The position numbers and the translations under genes are program-made. DNA of 40,590 nucleotides. Source: CAZYBG01 sp964645155 (lineage in GTDB: Bacteria; Pseudomonadota; Alphaproteobacteria; Rhodobacterales; Rhodobacteraceae). Below the pieces are notes generated by a model that saw nothing but the letters and a program-made list of their open reading frames with translations, did no database searches and was not told where the DNA came from. The DNA lies in assembly GCA_964645155.1 (NCBI GenBank), contig CAZYBG010000025.1:1-40590 (forward strand), given 5' to 3'. Position 1 is the first letter of the stretch. The number at the start of each line of letters is the position of its first letter. Shown here piece after piece: positions 33,541 through 40,590 of this stretch.

Positions 33541-34416
33541 TCACATCCGGCCCTTCCAGGGCACGACTTTGCGCTCGATCCAGCGCATCAGGAGGTCGAA
33601 CGCATAGGCGATCGCGGCGATCACGATGATCCCCATGATCACCGTCGAGGTCTGCAGGAACTGGCTCGCGGTCAGCACCATGTAGCCGAGCCCCTTGGTC
33701 GCGGCGACCATCTCGGCCGCGACGAGCGTGGTCCAGCCGAACCCGACGCCGATCCGCATCGCGGTCAGGATCTCCGGCAGCGCCGAGGGCAGGATCACGT
33801 GCCGCATCACCTGCCAGCGCGTCGCGCCGAACGAATAGGCGGCGTGGATCTGCTCGATCGCCGCCGACCGCACGCCGGCGCGCGCGCCGAGCGCCACCGG
33901 GGCGAAGACCGACAGGAAGATCAGCAGCACCTTCGAGGTCTCGCCGATGCCGAACCAGATGATCATCAGCGGCAGGTAGGCCAGCGGCGGGATCGGCCGG
34001 TAGAACTCGATCGGCGGGTCGAAGATGCCGCGGATGAACGGGCTCATACCCATTGCGATGCCAAGCGGAATGCCGACAGCGCAGGCAAGGAGGAACGCTC
34101 CGAAGACCCGCGCCGTCGAGATCGCGACATGCTCGAGGAACGGCGTGTTGGTGAAGCCGTTCTGCCAGACATCGGCGAACTTCGCGAGGATCGCGCCGGG
34201 CGACGGCACGAAGAGCGGCTTGACCCAGCCCATCGCCGTCACCAGCCACCAGACGAAGACGAGGGCGGCGATCGAGCCGAGCGAAAGCCAGATCGTGTCG
34301 CCCTGCCCGGGCACGCCGTAGATCTCGCCCGGCTTCGTCGCGCGGCCCCTGCTGAGGAAGTAGAACAGGCTGCCTCCGGTCCGCGGGGTCGTCATGTCTC
34401 GGGTGTCGTCGGTCAT
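33541..34416 (-). CDS. TauC-type sulfonate ABC transporter permease
   Basis: A 291-residue inner-membrane permease of the TauC/SsuC group. It has six predicted helices, a soluble N-terminal stretch, and the EAA loop in the family form AAYSFGATRWQVMRHVILPSALPEILTAMRIG. The family start LFVPSPGAILAKFADVW and the end LMRWIERKVVPWKGRM are typical. Its ATG overlaps the tauB-like stop as ATGA (34413-34416), so permease and ATPase are made in step. It moves an organic sulfonate across the inner membrane together with the ATPase and binding protein. The substrate cannot be told from sequence. Confidence 0.93.
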   Translation of the reverse strand: MTDDTRDMTTPRTGGSLFYFLSRGRATKPGEIYGVPGQGDTIWLSLGSIAALVFVWWLVTAMGWVKPLFVPSPGAILAKFADVWQNGFTNTPFLEHVAISTARVFGAFLLACAVGIPLGIAMGMSPFIRGIFDPPIEFYRPIPPLAYLPLMIIWFGIGETSKVLLIFLSVFAPVALGARAGVRSAAIEQIHAAYSFGATRWQVMRHVILPSALPEILTAMRIGVGFGWTTLVAAEMVAATKGLGYMVLTASQFLQTSTVIMGIIVIAAIAYAFDLLMRWIERKVVPWKGRM

Positions 34417-35201
34417 GCGGCGGCCTCCTCATCGGCGAAGATGATCTTCAGAACCTCCTCGCGCAGGCTGATGAACTCGGCCGAGGCCTTGACCGCGCGC
34501 GCCGTCTCGCCGGCGAGGAAGCGGCGCGAGAACGGCAGGTCGAAGCGGTGGGCGATCCGGCCCGGCCGCGGCGACATCACGATGAGCCGGGTACCCATGA
34601 ACAGCGCCTCCTCGACCGAATGGGTGATGAAGAAGACCGACTTGTGCGTCTCGTCCCAGATCCGCAGGATCAGCTCCTGCGCCTTCTCGCGCGTCAGCGC
34701 GTCGAGCGCGCCGAGCGGCTCGTCCATCAGCAGGAGCTTGGGGTCGCAGGTCAGCGCACGGGCGATGCCGACCCGCTGCTGCATGCCGCCCGACAGCTTG
34801 TAGACGGGCGACTTCTCGAACCCGTTCAGGCCGAGGAGGTCGATGAACTTGCCGGCGGTGCCGAGGCGGGTCGCCTCGTCCGCGCCCTGCAGCTTCAGGC
34901 CGAAGGCCACGTTGTCGATGACGTTCAGCCAGGGCAGCAGGGCATGTTTCTGGAACACCACCGACCGGTCGGCGCCCGGCCCCTGCACCGGCCGCCCGTC
35001 GAGCAGGATCTGCCCCGAACTCGGCGAGAGAAAGCCCGCGATCAGGTTCAGCAGCGTCGACTTGCCGCAGCCCGACGCGCCGAGCGCGACGACGAAGTCG
35101 TCATTGTCGATGCCGAGGTCGATCCGGCGCAGCGCCTCGACGGGCGGGCGCCCGTCGGCGGCGGGGTAGACGACGGATGCGTCGATGATCTCGAGGCCCA
35201 T
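34413..35201 (-). CDS. TauB-type sulfonate ABC transporter ATPase
   Basis: A 262-residue ABC ATPase. Walker A is GASGCGKST, the signature LSGGMQQRVGIARAL, Walker B LLLMDEPLGALD, and the H-loop His lies in FFITHSVEEALFM. This is the nitrate/sulfonate/taurine group, matching TauB. I start at the ATG at 35201 (MGLEIIDASVVYPAA), with GGAG nine bases upstream; a TTG two codons earlier is also open. It follows a strong hairpin that separates it from the binding protein gene (35226-35248). The stop overlaps the permease start. Confidence 0.94.
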   Translation of the reverse strand: MGLEIIDASVVYPAADGRPPVEALRRIDLGIDNDDFVVALGASGCGKSTLLNLIAGFLSPSSGQILLDGRPVQGPGADRSVVFQKHALLPWLNVIDNVAFGLKLQGADEATRLGTAGKFIDLLGLNGFEKSPVYKLSGGMQQRVGIARALTCDPKLLLMDEPLGALDALTREKAQELILRIWDETHKSVFFITHSVEEALFMGTRLIVMSPRPGRIAHRFDLPFSRRFLAGETARAVKASAEFISLREEVLKIIFADEEAAA

Positions 35202-35225
35202 GCGCAATCGCTCCGCTGCGGGTCG

Positions 35226-35248
35226 GGGCCCGGCCTGAGGCCGGGCCC
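35226..35248 (-). promoter_or_regulatory. Intercistronic hairpin between binding protein and ATPase genes
   Basis: GGGCCCGGCC (35226-35235) and GGCCGGGCCC (35239-35248) form a perfect ten-pair stem with a TGA loop. Located just 3' of the binding-protein gene in the middle of the operon, it probably slows 3' decay or partly stops polymerase so that more binding protein than ATPase and permease is made. No U-run follows. Confidence 0.65.
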
Positions 35249-35260
35249 GGTCGTCTCAGG

Positions 35261-36253
35261 TCACTGCGCCGCGGCCTCGCCGATCGCGGTGTTCACGAAG
35301 CCCGCATAGTCCTCGATGGCCGCGTCGATCCGGCCGGCGGCGACAAGGAAGTCGGCCGTCGCCTTCATCGTCGCCGGCGCCGAGCCGAGCCAGGTGTCCG
35401 ACAGCTGGTCGGCCAGCGGGACGAACTCGAACCCTTCGAGGATGCCCGGCACCTGGTCGGCCGCCGCGCCGGTTTCGGCGGCGATGGCCTGCACCTGCGC
35501 GCTGTCTGCCGTCCAGGCGGCCGGGTCGGCGAGATAGGCGGCGTTGGCCTCGTCCATCGTGCGGGCGAAGGCTGCGACCGCCTCGGCATTCTCGGCCGCG
35601 AAGTCGGTGTTGACCACCCAGGCGTCGAAGGTCGGAAAGCCCCATTCGGCGGTCTGGTCGGCGCCGATCAGCAGGGTGCCGGTCTGCAGGATCTGGCTCT
35701 GCACCGGCTGCCAGATGAACGCCGCGTCGACCGCGCCCTGCTCCCAGGCCGCCGCGATCTGGTCGGGCGGCATGTTCATGATGGTGACCTCGGTCTCGGG
35801 GATGCCGGCGTGGTTCAGCGCGCCCATGAGCGAGAAGTGCGCCGTCGAGCCCACCGGCACCGCGATCCGCTTGCCGCGCAGATCCTCGACCGAGGCGATC
35901 CCCGCGTCGTCCCTGACAATCAGGCTCTCGGCCTCGCCGATCACCTGCGCCAGCATGAACATCTGCAGCTCCACCCCCTGGCTCGCGGCGATCGCCAGCG
36001 GCGAGGAGCCGAGCTCGGCGATTGCGACGTCGCCCGAGGCCATCGCCGCGATCACGTCGGTGCCCGAGGCGAACTGCCGCCATTCGATCTGCCAGCCCGT
36101 CGCGGCCTCAAACGCGCCGTCGGCGCGGGCGACCTGCATCGGGGTCGGGTTGCCGAAATGACCGATCACCACCTCCTGCGCGAGCCCCGCGCCGGCGCTC
36201 AGCGCAAGCGTCGCGGCGCCGATCAAGAGCCCTCTCAACCTGGTCGTCATCAT
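35261..36253 (-). CDS. TauA-type sulfonate-binding protein
   Basis: A 330-residue periplasmic solute-binding protein with a signal peptide (MMTTRLRGLLIGAATLALS, cleavage near LAQ-EVV). The protein shows the TauA/SsuA pattern: VVIGHFGNPTPMQVARADGAF, the strand QIEWRQFASGTDVIAAMASGDVAIAELGSSPLAIAAS, and VEDLRGKRIAVPVGSTAHFSL. It would capture the sulfonate and deliver it to the TauBC-type importer. AGAGGAGAG immediately precedes the ATG at 36253. It follows the racemase by 29 bases in the operon. The ligand cannot be assigned; TauA itself binds taurine, and related proteins bind cysteate or other C2-C3 sulfonates. Confidence 0.93.
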   Translation of the reverse strand: MMTTRLRGLLIGAATLALSAGAGLAQEVVIGHFGNPTPMQVARADGAFEAATGWQIEWRQFASGTDVIAAMASGDVAIAELGSSPLAIAASQGVELQMFMLAQVIGEAESLIVRDDAGIASVEDLRGKRIAVPVGSTAHFSLMGALNHAGIPETEVTIMNMPPDQIAAAWEQGAVDAAFIWQPVQSQILQTGTLLIGADQTAEWGFPTFDAWVVNTDFAAENAEAVAAFARTMDEANAAYLADPAAWTADSAQVQAIAAETGAAADQVPGILEGFEFVPLADQLSDTWLGSAPATMKATADFLVAAGRIDAAIEDYAGFVNTAIGEAAAQ

Positions 36254-36282
36254 CTCTCTCCTCTGTTGATGCGTTCGGGCGG

Positions 36283-37008
36283 TCAGGACGCCGCCCTTCT
36301 GTCGTGCCTTCCGTCATGCGCGCGACGGTCGCGCGCAAAGTCCACGATGGCCTCGGCGAGGACATCGAGCGTGTCGAACACCACGGCCCCCGGCGCGGTC
36401 GCATCGGCGATGAGCGATAACTCGGTGCAGGCGATCATCTGGACCCCTGCCCCGAGCGCCAGCAGGTCCTCCGACGCCGCGCGCAGCGTCGCGCGCGCCG
36501 GCGCGGTCGGGCCGGCGGCCTTGATCCCGCGGATCGCGGCCAGCATCGCGCCCTCGTCGGCCACATAGACGGGCCGCAGCCCTGCATCGGCGAGCGCCGC
36601 GTCGAAGAGGCCGACCCGGCGCACCGCCGGCGAGGCGAGCACGCCCACAGGCGCGCCGCCGGCAAGCCGGGCCGCCCGGGCAACCGAAAGCGCCACCATG
36701 TCGAGGAACGGGATGGCGACCGCCGCGCGGATCGCCGCGGCGAAGTGATGCGCCGTGTTGCAGGGCATGGCCAGCGCCGCCGCGCCCGCCGCCTCCAGCC
36801 GCGCCGCCATCGCGGCAAGGACGGGCGCCGGATCCTCGCCGCCGCCCTCGACGAGAAAGCGGATGCGCGACGGCACCTGCGGGTTCTGGTCGACGACAAG
36901 CGGCACGTGGTCGGCATCGTCGGCCGCCGGCACCGCCGCGATCACCTTCTGCATCAGAAGCACGGTCGCCTCCGGCCCCATCCCGCCCAGGATGCCGACC
37001 CGCCTCAT
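36283..37008 (-). CDS. Asp/Glu-type amino-acid racemase, candidate cysteate racemase
   Basis: A 241-residue cofactor-independent racemase. The two catalytic cysteines of the aspartate/glutamate racemase family are present: Cys83 in MPCNTAHHF and Cys194 in IACTELSLI, with the start RRVGILGGMGPEATVLLM. The enzyme swaps the alpha-carbon configuration of an acidic amino acid. Cysteate is the sulfonate analogue of aspartate, so in this operon it could interconvert D- and L-cysteate. The sequence is of the aspartate racemase type rather than MurI. Its ATG overlaps the aminotransferase stop as ATGA. The C-terminal 12 residues are His/Arg-rich. Aspartate or hydantoin racemase are alternatives. Confidence 0.87.
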   Translation of the reverse strand: MRRVGILGGMGPEATVLLMQKVIAAVPAADDADHVPLVVDQNPQVPSRIRFLVEGGGEDPAPVLAAMAARLEAAGAAALAMPCNTAHHFAAAIRAAVAIPFLDMVALSVARAARLAGGAPVGVLASPAVRRVGLFDAALADAGLRPVYVADEGAMLAAIRGIKAAGPTAPARATLRAASEDLLALGAGVQMIACTELSLIADATAPGAVVFDTLDVLAEAIVDFARDRRAHDGRHDRRAAS

Positions 37009-38207
37009 GCCGCCTCCGCCAGGGCGGCGGCCGCATCGAGGATGTGGCCGGCGATCAGGTCGCAGTCCTCCAGGCTGAAGGTCAGCGGCAGGCGCATGTC
37101 GAAGAGGCCGGCGAGGACCGCGTCGGTGCGCGGCAGCGCCTGCCGCGGCACGTAGCGCCAGCTGCGGTGCGCCGAGGTGAAGGCCACAGGGTCGTCGGCG
37201 CCGAACCACTTCAGCTCCACCCCCTGCACCGCGCAGGCCGAGACGAAGCCCTGCGCGCCCGCCGGCGAGATGCCCGGAACGAGGAACTGGATCGACGAGC
37301 CGACATAGGCCTCCTGCGGCGGGCGGCGCGGCAGGCGGATCGCGTTGTGGCCGAGAAGATGGCCGGCCACCCGGTCGTGCCGCTCGTTCCAGCGGCGGAT
37401 CGCGTCCTCGATCCCGGCAAGCTGCGGCCGCAGGATCGCCGCGCGCAGGTTGTCCATCCGCGCCGACATGTTCGGCGTGTCGAGCCGGATGTCGGCATAG
37501 ACCTCCGCCCCGGGCCCGGCGCCGTGGCGGTGGTAGAGCATGTAGCTGCCCGACAGGACCGTGGCCCGCGCCATGAAGCCGGCGTCGTCCGAGGTCAGAA
37601 GGCCGCCCTCGCCCGAATTGATGTGCTTGTAGGTCTGGGTGGAGAAGCAGCCGGCAAGCCCGAAGCTGCCCGAGCGCCGCCCGTTCCACCGCGCGCCCAT
37701 CGTGTGGGCGCAGTCCTCGATCACCGCCACGCCTTCGGCGCGGGCGCAATCTGCCAGCCGCTCCATGTCGCACAGATGCCCGCGCATGTTCGACAGCAGC
37801 AAAACCCGCGCGCCGGCAGACCGCGCCTTGGCGGCGAAGTCGTCGAGGTCGAGGACCAGGTCCTCGGTGATCTCGACGAGCACCGCCTCGGCGCCCACGG
37901 CGGCGATCGCGCCGGGCACCGGGGCAAGCGTGAAGGCGTTGGTCAGCACCCTGTCGCCCGGCCGCACGCCGGCGGCGCGCAGCGCGATCTGCATCGCCTG
38001 CCCGCCCGAGGCGAGCGCGAGGCAGTAGCGCGCGCCCTGCCAGGTTGCATAGTCGCGCTCGAGCTTCGCGGCCTCGGCCTCCTCGCCGGGCGCGGTGTTG
38101 TAGCGGTGGAGCCGCCCGGAGCGCATGACCTCCAGCGCCGCCGCAATCCCCGCTTCGGGGATCGGTTCCTGCTGGGTGAAGCTGCCCCTGAACGGCGGTC
38201 GCGCCAT
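37005..38207 (-). CDS. DegT/DnrJ/EryC1-type PLP aminotransferase
   Basis: A 400-residue PLP enzyme of the sugar-aminotransferase family. The PLP lysine is Lys194 in STQTYKHINSGEGG, with Asp165 of VIEDCAHTMGA contacting the pyridine nitrogen. Members usually add an amino group to keto-sugars on nucleotide carriers. No sugar-nucleotide or glycosyl gene is nearby, so a small sulfonated ketone (for example 3-hydroxy-2-oxopropanesulfonate to cysteinolate) is an inferred possibility. It begins at the ATG at 38207, three bases after the cuyA stop, and is coupled to the racemase. Alternatively it is a holdover with a different role. I am confident of the family, not the reaction. Confidence 0.88.
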   Translation of the reverse strand: MARPPFRGSFTQQEPIPEAGIAAALEVMRSGRLHRYNTAPGEEAEAAKLERDYATWQGARYCLALASGGQAMQIALRAAGVRPGDRVLTNAFTLAPVPGAIAAVGAEAVLVEITEDLVLDLDDFAAKARSAGARVLLLSNMRGHLCDMERLADCARAEGVAVIEDCAHTMGARWNGRRSGSFGLAGCFSTQTYKHINSGEGGLLTSDDAGFMARATVLSGSYMLYHRHGAGPGAEVYADIRLDTPNMSARMDNLRAAILRPQLAGIEDAIRRWNERHDRVAGHLLGHNAIRLPRRPPQEAYVGSSIQFLVPGISPAGAQGFVSACAVQGVELKWFGADDPVAFTSAHRSWRYVPRQALPRTDAVLAGLFDMRLPLTFSLEDCDLIAGHILDAAAALAEAA

Positions 38208-38210
38208 CGC

Positions 38211-39233
38211 CTACTCCGCCGCCATCTGCCGGTTGCCGCCGGCGAGGATCTGGTCGTAGCCGAACAGGGCCGCGGCGCCGCCGGTATGCAGGAACACGAT
38301 GCGCTCGCCACGCGTGAACCGCCCCTTCCGGACGTAGTCGATCAGCCCGGCCGCGCCCTTGCCCGAATAGACCGGGTCGAGAAGGATGCCTTCCAGTTCG
38401 GCGAACATCCGGATCGCCTCGATCGTGTCGGCGCGCGGGATTCCGTAGCCCGCGCCGACATAGTCGCAATCGGCCACGATGTCCTCGCGCGCCACCACGT
38501 CCGGGCAGCCCAGCTTCTCGGCCGTCTTCCGCGCCAGCGCGAAGACGTTGTCCTCCTGCTTCGGCCGCGGCGCGCGGACCCCGAAGCCGGTCAGCCGGAT
38601 GCCCGCGTTGATCGCCTTCAGCCCCACGGCCAGGCCCGCCTGCGTGCCGGCGCTGCCGGTCGCCGTGACGATCCGGTCGATCACCAGCCCGCGGTCGTTG
38701 GCCTGGCTCACCAGTTCGAACGCGCAGTTCACGTAGCCGAGCGCGCCGGTGGCATTCGAACCGCCGCCGGGAATGGTGTAGACCGTCCTGCCGCCCTGCC
38801 GGAAGGTGTCGGCGACCGCCTCCATCTCGGCGTTCATGTCGGCCCCGCCGGCGCGCTTCTCGGTCGTCGCGCCGTGCAGATGGTCGAGCAGGACATTGCC
38901 GTTGCCGTTGTAGTTCGGGTCGTTCGACCCGGTCCGGTCCTCGAGCAGGATGTGGCACTTCATGCCGAGCTTCGAGGCGAAGGCCGCGGTCTGGCGGGCA
39001 TGGTTGGACTGCGTGGCACCCTGGGTCAGCACCATGTCGGCGCCCATCGCCTCGGCCTCGGCCATCAGGAACTCGAGCTTGCGGGTCTTGTTGCCGCCGG
39101 TCGAGAGGCCGGTGCAGTCATCGCGCTTGATCCAGATCTCCGGCCCGCCGAGTTCCCGCGACAGCCGGTCGAGCCGCTCCAGCGGCGTCGGCAGATGCGC
39201 GAGGAAGATGCGGGGAAAGCGGGCGAGGTGCAT
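38211..39233 (-). CDS. cuyA: L-cysteate sulfo-lyase (CuyA type)
   Basis: A PLP-dependent lyase of the D-cysteine desulfhydrase/ACC deaminase fold. It would split L-cysteate into pyruvate, ammonia and sulfite, the desulfonation step. The PLP lysine is Lys49 in STGGNKTRKLEFL, and the protein has the CuyA pattern throughout: HLARFPRIFLAHLPTPLERLDRL, RDDCTGL, QGATQSNHARQTA, LEDRTGSNDPNYNGNGNVLLD and GGGSNATGALGYVNCAFEL. Length 340 is right. AGAGGA lies nine bases before the ATG at 39233. It is the first gene of the operon and divergent from the LysR gene. D-cysteine desulfhydrase remains an alternative but the sulfonate neighbours favour CuyA. Confidence 0.9.
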   Translation of the reverse strand: MHLARFPRIFLAHLPTPLERLDRLSRELGGPEIWIKRDDCTGLSTGGNKTRKLEFLMAEAEAMGADMVLTQGATQSNHARQTAAFASKLGMKCHILLEDRTGSNDPNYNGNGNVLLDHLHGATTEKRAGGADMNAEMEAVADTFRQGGRTVYTIPGGGSNATGALGYVNCAFELVSQANDRGLVIDRIVTATGSAGTQAGLAVGLKAINAGIRLTGFGVRAPRPKQEDNVFALARKTAEKLGCPDVVAREDIVADCDYVGAGYGIPRADTIEAIRMFAELEGILLDPVYSGKGAAGLIDYVRKGRFTRGERIVFLHTGGAAALFGYDQILAGGNRQMAAE

Positions 39234-39250
39234 GCGGGTCGGTCCTCTGG

Positions 39251-39258
39251 CAACTTGC
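39251..39258. repeat. Upstream half-site matching the LysR operator
   Basis: CAACTTGC (39251-39258) is the reverse complement of GCAAGTTG at 39320-39327, within the proposed LysR operator. The two copies are about 61 bases apart in the cuyA-lysR gap. Paired sites are usual for LysR regulators. Confidence 0.4.
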
Positions 39259-39317
39259 GCGATAAAGAGCGTTGCAGAGCGATATGGCGAATGCAAATGC
39301 GAAATTCCTGATCTAAC

Positions 39318-39332
39318 ATGCAAGTTGTGCAT
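39318..39332. promoter_or_regulatory. Candidate LysR operator (T-N11-A dyad)
   Basis: ATGCAAGTTGTGCAT is a dyad with arms ATGCA and TGCAT around five bases, containing T-N11-A. It touches the ribosome binding site of the LysR gene, so binding would shut off the regulator itself. The cuyA start lies 85 bases away on the other strand. Confidence 0.5.
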
Positions 39333-39345
39333 GAAGGAGGGTGGC

Positions 39346-40257
39346 ATGCGCCTGGAATGGCTCGACGATATCCTGGCCGTCGCCGAAACCGGCTCGTTCT
39401 CCGAGGCGGCCGAGCGGCGGCGGCTCACGCAATCGGCCTTCTCGCGCCGCATCCAGAGCATCGAGGACTATGTCGGCGCGGCGCTGTTCGACCGCGGCCA
39501 CAAGCCGGTGCAGCTGCGCCCGACGACGGCCGAGCAGCGCGCCGAGATCGCGCGCCTCGCCGCCGCGCTGCGCCAGCTTGCCGACGACCTGCGCCAGGGC
39601 GAGCGGATGGCGGGCAACCGCATCGTCATCGCAAGCCAGCACGCGCTGACGACGGCGCTCACGCCGGGCCTCGTCCAGGCGATGCAGGCCGGGGGGGCCG
39701 AGGTCCATGTCCGCCTGCGCTCGGCCAATCTCGACGACTGCTTCGCGCTGCTGCTTGCCAGGCAGGCCGACATCGCGCTGGTCTACCGCGTGCCGGGCGA
39801 GGAGCACCCGATCGAGGCCGACTACATCGAGACGCTGGTCCTCGGCGAGGACCGGCTGGTGCCGATCTATGCCGCGTCCGGTGCCGCACGGCTGAACGAA
39901 AGCTTTCACGCCGGCGAACTTCCCGTCGTGGCCTATCCCGCCGAGGTGTTCCTCGGCGACGTGATGCAGCGGCTCGTGCTGCCGCGGCTCCGCGGGGTGA
40001 CGCGGCTGGTGCCGCGGGTCGAGACGGCGCTGACGCTCGCGGCGCTGGAACTCGCGGCGGTCGGGGTCGGCGTGGCCTGGGTGCCGGCGGCGCTTGCCGC
40101 CCGCGGCGTCGCCGAGGGGCGGCTCGCCGATCTCTCGAACAGCCTGCCGGGCTCGGTGCTCGGGGTCACGGCGGTTCGTCTCGCCGGCCATGCGGCGCCG
40201 GCGGCCGCCGCCGTCTGGCGGACCCTCGCCGCCCGCGGCGCGGGCGCGGTGGCCTAG
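39346..40257 (+). CDS. LysR-type regulator of the sulfonate operon (CuyR-like)
   Basis: A 303-residue LysR-family regulator. The N-terminal winged helix reads MRLEWLDDILAVAETGSFSEAAERRRLTQSAFSRRIQSIEDYVGAALFDR, followed by the linker helix and a two-lobe effector domain (IVIASQHALTTALTPGLV, RQADIALVYRV). AAGGAGG precedes the ATG at 39346, an almost perfect binding site. It is divergent from cuyA with a 112-base shared gap containing a LysR-type dyad, the usual arrangement for direct control. The expected inducer is a sulfonate or its breakdown product. Its TAG stop overlaps that of the TonB-like gene. Confidence 0.92.
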   Translation: MRLEWLDDILAVAETGSFSEAAERRRLTQSAFSRRIQSIEDYVGAALFDRGHKPVQLRPTTAEQRAEIARLAAALRQLADDLRQGERMAGNRIVIASQHALTTALTPGLVQAMQAGGAEVHVRLRSANLDDCFALLLARQADIALVYRVPGEEHPIEADYIETLVLGEDRLVPIYAASGAARLNESFHAGELPVVAYPAEVFLGDVMQRLVLPRLRGVTRLVPRVETALTLAALELAAVGVGVAWVPAALAARGVAEGRLADLSNSLPGSVLGVTAVRLAGHAAPAAAAVWRTLAARGAGAVA

Positions 40258-40590
40258 GCGCCGTGGCGGCGGAACGTCATGGGTATGGCGAAGCTGTAGC
40301 TCGCCGCGCTCAGCCCCGCCGGCGCTGCGGGAAGCCGCCCCGCCCGGCGCACCGCGTCGAGAGCCGCCCGGTCGAGCGCGGCGCTGCCCGAGGATGCCGC
40401 GAGCGCCACCGCGCGCAGGCCGCCGTCCCGCCCGACTGTCAGGACGACGCGCGCGGTGCCGCTGCCGGTCTCGCCCGCCGGATAGCGCTGCTGCCGGGCG
40501 ACGCGGCGCAGGATCGCGGCGCCCCATTCCGCCTCGAGCGCGCGCAGTTCGCCGGCCGACGGGGCGCGGGCGGAGCCGTCCGCGCCGCCG
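40254..40590 (-). CDS. TonB-family protein, C-terminal part (partial)
   Basis: The minus strand shows the last ~111 residues of a TonB-like protein running off the window. The pattern fits the TonB C-terminal domain: ALEAEWGAAILRRVARQQRYP, then GSGTARVVLTVGRDGGLRAVALAASSGSAALDRAALDAVRRAG, ending ASYSFAIPMTFRRHGA. It couples inner-membrane proton-motive force to outer-membrane receptors. The N-terminal membrane anchor and Pro-rich region lie beyond base 40590. The stop (TAG read from CTA at 40254-40256) overlaps the LysR stop. Confidence 0.85.
   Translation of the reverse strand, partial: GGADGSARAPSAGELRALEAEWGAAILRRVARQQRYPAGETGSGTARVVLTVGRDGGLRAVALAASSGSAALDRAALDAVRRAGRLPAAPAGLSAASYSFAIPMTFRRHGA

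Overview
The window looks like a chromosomal segment of a high-GC (about 70% by eye) alphaproteobacterium, most likely a Rhodobacteraceae/Paracoccaceae relative. I base this on protein sequence styles (parvulin, ArgJ, ClpS, CuyA, HpsN-like), on the parvulin-argJ-mutT block divergent from secA, and on a complete PhyR-NepR-EcfG general stress system. I see no rRNA, tRNA, CRISPR, insertion sequence or phage gene. Coding density is very high, with 41 genes and no gap above 300 bases.

Region 1 (1-18.1 kb) is mostly housekeeping. It holds the 3' part of infB, a 46-residue small ORF, mutT, argJ, a secreted parvulin, secA, two exported envelope proteins (one a substrate-binding-like/OmpA fusion), radC, a D-Ala-D-Ala carboxypeptidase with a SPOR domain, a HAD hydrolase, clpS, an RsmC-like rRNA methyltransferase, an SDR protein lacking its catalytic lysine, and glgX.

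Region 2 (18.3-31.2 kb) is a general stress response (GSR) island. At its centre, nepR-ecfG-histidine kinase (4-base overlaps throughout) is divergent from phyR. Around them lie typical stress-effector genes: DUF1328, MscS-type channel, PLDc_N membrane protein, DUF2383-like, CsbD, AI-2E-family permease, phospholipase D-like protein, DUF2945 and topoisomerase IB. Reading the intergenic DNA on both strands, I find eight exact GGAAC-N16/17-CGTT elements and one GGAAC-N17-AGTT element. Each is correctly oriented and 20-45 bases upstream of one of these genes. This is the consensus of EcfG-dependent promoters, so the island encodes the sigma factor, its anti-sigma, its anti-anti-sigma, a candidate sensor kinase and much of the regulon. 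The nepR and phyR promoters interleave within a 33-base element with inverted-repeat ends.

Region 3 (31.2-40.3 kb) is an eight-gene minus-strand operon divergent from a LysR regulator: cysteate sulfo-lyase (CuyA), DegT-type aminotransferase, Asp/Glu-type racemase, TauABC-type importer, HisD/HpsN-type dehydrogenase and a YeiH-type exporter. It reads as import of a C3 sulfonate, oxidation to cysteate, stereochemical correction, desulfonation to pyruvate, ammonia and sulfite, and sulfite export. I propose D-cysteinolate (2-amino-3-hydroxypropanesulfonate) as a substrate that would explain the dehydrogenase, racemase and lyase together; this is inference. The window ends in a truncated TonB-like gene whose stop codon overlaps that of the LysR gene.
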